Shown: piece after piece, positions 5,997 to 7,431 of the stretch
Layout of the letters: each line of letters starts with the position of its first letter
Numbering within the stretch: position 1 is the stretch's first letter
DNA from: Candidatus Yanofskybacteria bacterium RIFCSPHIGHO2_01_FULL_39_8b
GTDB lineage: Bacteria > Patescibacteriota > Minisyncoccia > 2-02-FULL-40-12 > GWA2-44-9
Assembly (NCBI GenBank): GCA_001794015.1
Contig: MGIZ01000026.1
Coordinates: 1-7,431 of the forward strand
Direction: 5' to 3'
Length of the DNA stretch: 7,431 nt
Translations under genes and position numbers: made by a program
Notes under the pieces: generated by a model
Seen by the model: only the letters and a program-made list of their open reading frames with translations
What the model was told of the DNA's origin: nothing
Databases searched by the model: none

Positions 5997-6071
5997 GTAA
6001 TTACTAAAACTTAATTAATATTTAAATACAACCATATTGTATCAGAGGCTGGGTTTTTACGCAAGATAATG

Positions 6072-6077
6072 TATAAT
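6072..6077 (+). promoter_or_regulatory. Candidate -10 element for gpmI
   Basis: A perfect TATAAT directly preceded by TG lies 82 bases upstream of the gpmI start. No -35 match is found at 15-19 bases spacing (the region is GGCTGGGTTT). Transcription from here would include the whole heptad array in the leader. An overlapping GATAAT at 6065-6070 is an alternative. Confidence 0.35.
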
Positions 6078-6090
6078 TCTTCTGTCAGCT

Positions 6091-6160
6091 TCTAGTTTCT
6101 ATATTCTAGTTTCTGGTCCTTAGACTAGCCACTAGCCACTAGTTACTAGCCACTATTAGT
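6091..6160 (+). repeat. Heptad tandem repeat array upstream of gpmI
   Basis: The sequence falls into ten consecutive 7-base units. In order they are TCTAGTT, TCTATAT, TCTAGTT, TCTGGTC, CTTAGAC, TAGCCAC, TAGCCAC, TAGTTAC, TAGCCAC and TATTAGT. The first three or four follow a TCTAGTT pattern and the second half follows TAGCCAC, the same family as the array before hup. The last unit ends in the first base of the proposed TTG start codon of gpmI, leaving no room for an SD. Confidence 0.85.
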
Positions 6161-7431
6161 TGCGACCCGTAGTACTAACAATTCTTGATGGCTGGGGATA
6201 TTCAACCCAGAAAGTCGGCAATGCGATTTTGAACGCCCGAACGCCAAATATGGATTTTATTATGGCCAACTATCCTGGCTTGCTACTGCAAGCTTCCGGT
6301 AAAGCCGTCGGCCTTACATGGGGAGAAACGGGCAATAGCGAAGTTGGCCACCTAACCATCGGTGCCGGCCGAGTCATATCCCAATATTTAAGCCGAATTA
6401 ATAAAGCCGTGGAAGGGGGAGAATTTTTTTCTAACTCAAGCTTAATGCAAGCTGTCGATCATGTCCGCCAGAATAATTCAAAACTTCATATTGCCGGCTT
6501 GCTTACTTCCGGTTCGGTTCATGCCTATTTCGACCATATCTTAGCTTTAATGGATTTGGCAAATCGAAACAATTTAAGCAGTACAAAGCTTCATCTTTTT
6601 ACCGATGGAAAAGATTCGGGCCTAAAAGAAGGGGTTAAACTTTTAACAAAATTACAAGTTTATATCAATAATTATCCGAATGTTAAAATAGCGACGATTA
6701 TGGGCAGAGATTTCCCGATGGATCGAAATAATAACTGGGGTTTAACTCAAATTGCCTATAACTTGCTTGTTAACGGGGATGGCGAAAAAACAGATCGGCC
6801 GATTCAAAAAATAGAAGAATATTACAGCCGGGGCGTCCACGATAACAAAATACCCCCATTATCTATAGATTCGTCTGGAAATATTGAAGACGGCGATGCG
6901 ATTATATTCTTCAACTTCCGAGAAGACAGTATGCGCCAGATAGTCCGCGCATTTTTAGAAGAAGATTTTAAATTTTTTCCGAGAAAACAATATGCTAATT
7001 TATTTACTGCCGGAATGATTCCTTATGTAGAACATCCGAAATTAGGAATCGTTTTTCCCGCTCCCGGCATAAGCAACGGATTAGCCGAGATTCTAAGCTC
7101 TTCCGGCAAAAAACAACTTCACATGGCAGAAACTGAAAAATATGCCCATGCCACTTTCTTTTTTAACGGCTTAAAAAATGAGCCGCTTCCCGGCGAATCG
7201 GATATTTTTATAAAATCAGTGAGGAAAGCAGAGAATGAACCGGAAATGATGGCTAACGAAATAACGGCAAAAACAATAGAAGAATTACAAAAAGATATTT
7301 ATGATTTTACTGTTATCAATCTGGCCAATGCCGATATAGTGGCCCATTCTGGAAATCTTGAGAAAACCATCAGAGGAGTTGAGACAATCGATGTCTGTAT
7401 CGGTAAATTAAAAGATGCCATATTCGTTAAA
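6160..7431 (+). CDS. gpmI: 2,3-bisphosphoglycerate-independent phosphoglycerate mutase (3' end beyond the window)
   Basis: GpmI interconverts 3- and 2-phosphoglycerate in the cytosol during glycolysis and gluconeogenesis, using two manganese ions and a phosphoserine. The window holds 424 codons; the family is about 510-525 residues, so roughly the last 90-100 are missing. Visible are the N-terminal RPVVLTILDGWG with metal-binding Asp10, the nucleophile in GNSEVGH (Ser60), His121 in SGSVHAYFDH, MGRDFPMDR (Arg183, Arg189), AETEKYAH (Lys327), and NADIVAHSGN (Asp392, His396). The DHGN and final His metal ligands lie beyond the edge. Two substrate-loop positions differ from the usual pattern: DGRD is DGKD (149-152), and FRxDR is FREDS (253-257). 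The TTG at 6160 is the only start keeping the DGWG metal site; the preceding in-frame codon is TAG, and the first ATG is at codon 31. No SD is visible; a heptad array abuts the start. Confidence 0.95.
   Translation, partial: MRPVVLTILDGWGYSTQKVGNAILNARTPNMDFIMANYPGLLLQASGKAVGLTWGETGNSEVGHLTIGAGRVISQYLSRINKAVEGGEFFSNSSLMQAVDHVRQNNSKLHIAGLLTSGSVHAYFDHILALMDLANRNNLSSTKLHLFTDGKDSGLKEGVKLLTKLQVYINNYPNVKIATIMGRDFPMDRNNNWGLTQIAYNLLVNGDGEKTDRPIQKIEEYYSRGVHDNKIPPLSIDSSGNIEDGDAIIFFNFREDSMRQIVRAFLEEDFKFFPRKQYANLFTAGMIPYVEHPKLGIVFPAPGISNGLAEILSSSGKKQLHMAETEKYAHATFFFNGLKNEPLPGESDIFIKSVRKAENEPEMMANEITAKTIEELQKDIYDFTVINLANADIVAHSGNLEKTIRGVETIDVCIGKLKDAIFVK

Noticed and set aside
219..7431. Alternative genetic code with TGA read as an amino acid
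   Set aside because: All complete genes end in TAA and no in-frame TGA interrupts conserved coding, so the standard bacterial code suffices.

Overview
This 7.4 kb, AT-rich stretch looks like bacterial chromosome. The best guess is a small-genome lineage such as Patescibacteria/CPR or a relative. The reasons are the RNase Y, a divergent cofactor-independent phosphoglycerate mutase, a minimal HU protein, single-gene transcription units each closed by its own hairpin, several starts without a Shine-Dalgarno (SD) sequence, and short heptameric repeats between genes. No 16S rRNA or other phylogenetic marker is present, so this placement is inference. All complete genes end in TAA, and nothing requires a non-standard genetic code.

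Layout, left to right. A minus-strand tRNA-Gly(UCC) with encoded CCA (72-146) is followed by a possible terminator hairpin (15-35). Next come three minus-strand protein genes. The first is a GlpA/GlpD-like FAD-dependent dehydrogenase (219-1595), whose last codons lie inside its own terminator stem. The second is a patatin-like phospholipase (1678-2976) with its own promoter and terminator. The third is an HU-family nucleoid protein (3114-3398). A 300-base intergenic region (3399-3698) then carries a heptad repeat array, the likely HU promoter, a perfect DnaA box, an inverted repeat and a near-consensus sigma70 promoter. That promoter drives a plus-strand gene of unknown function (3699-4202, GTG start, strong SD). 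This gene converges, across a terminator, on the minus-strand RNase Y gene rny (4353-5885). A 274-base divergent region separates rny from gpmI (6160-7431, plus strand), which runs off the right edge and has about 424 codons in the window.

How the genes fit together. Most are housekeeping: translation (tRNA), nucleoid structure (HU), RNA turnover (RNase Y) and lower glycolysis (GpmI). The patatin-like enzyme and the GlpA/GlpD-like oxidoreductase are adjacent and on the same strand, and could act in turn on lipid-derived glycerophosphate. A terminator lies between them, so they are not clearly one operon.

The most unusual signal is a 7-bp repeat, consensus ACTAGYC or ACTAATC. It occurs immediately upstream of both the HU and gpmI start codons, in the same orientation relative to each gene, and neither start has an SD. 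I found no mobile element, CRISPR array or obvious defence system. The best candidates for something undescribed are the heptad leader element and the orphan 167-residue protein.
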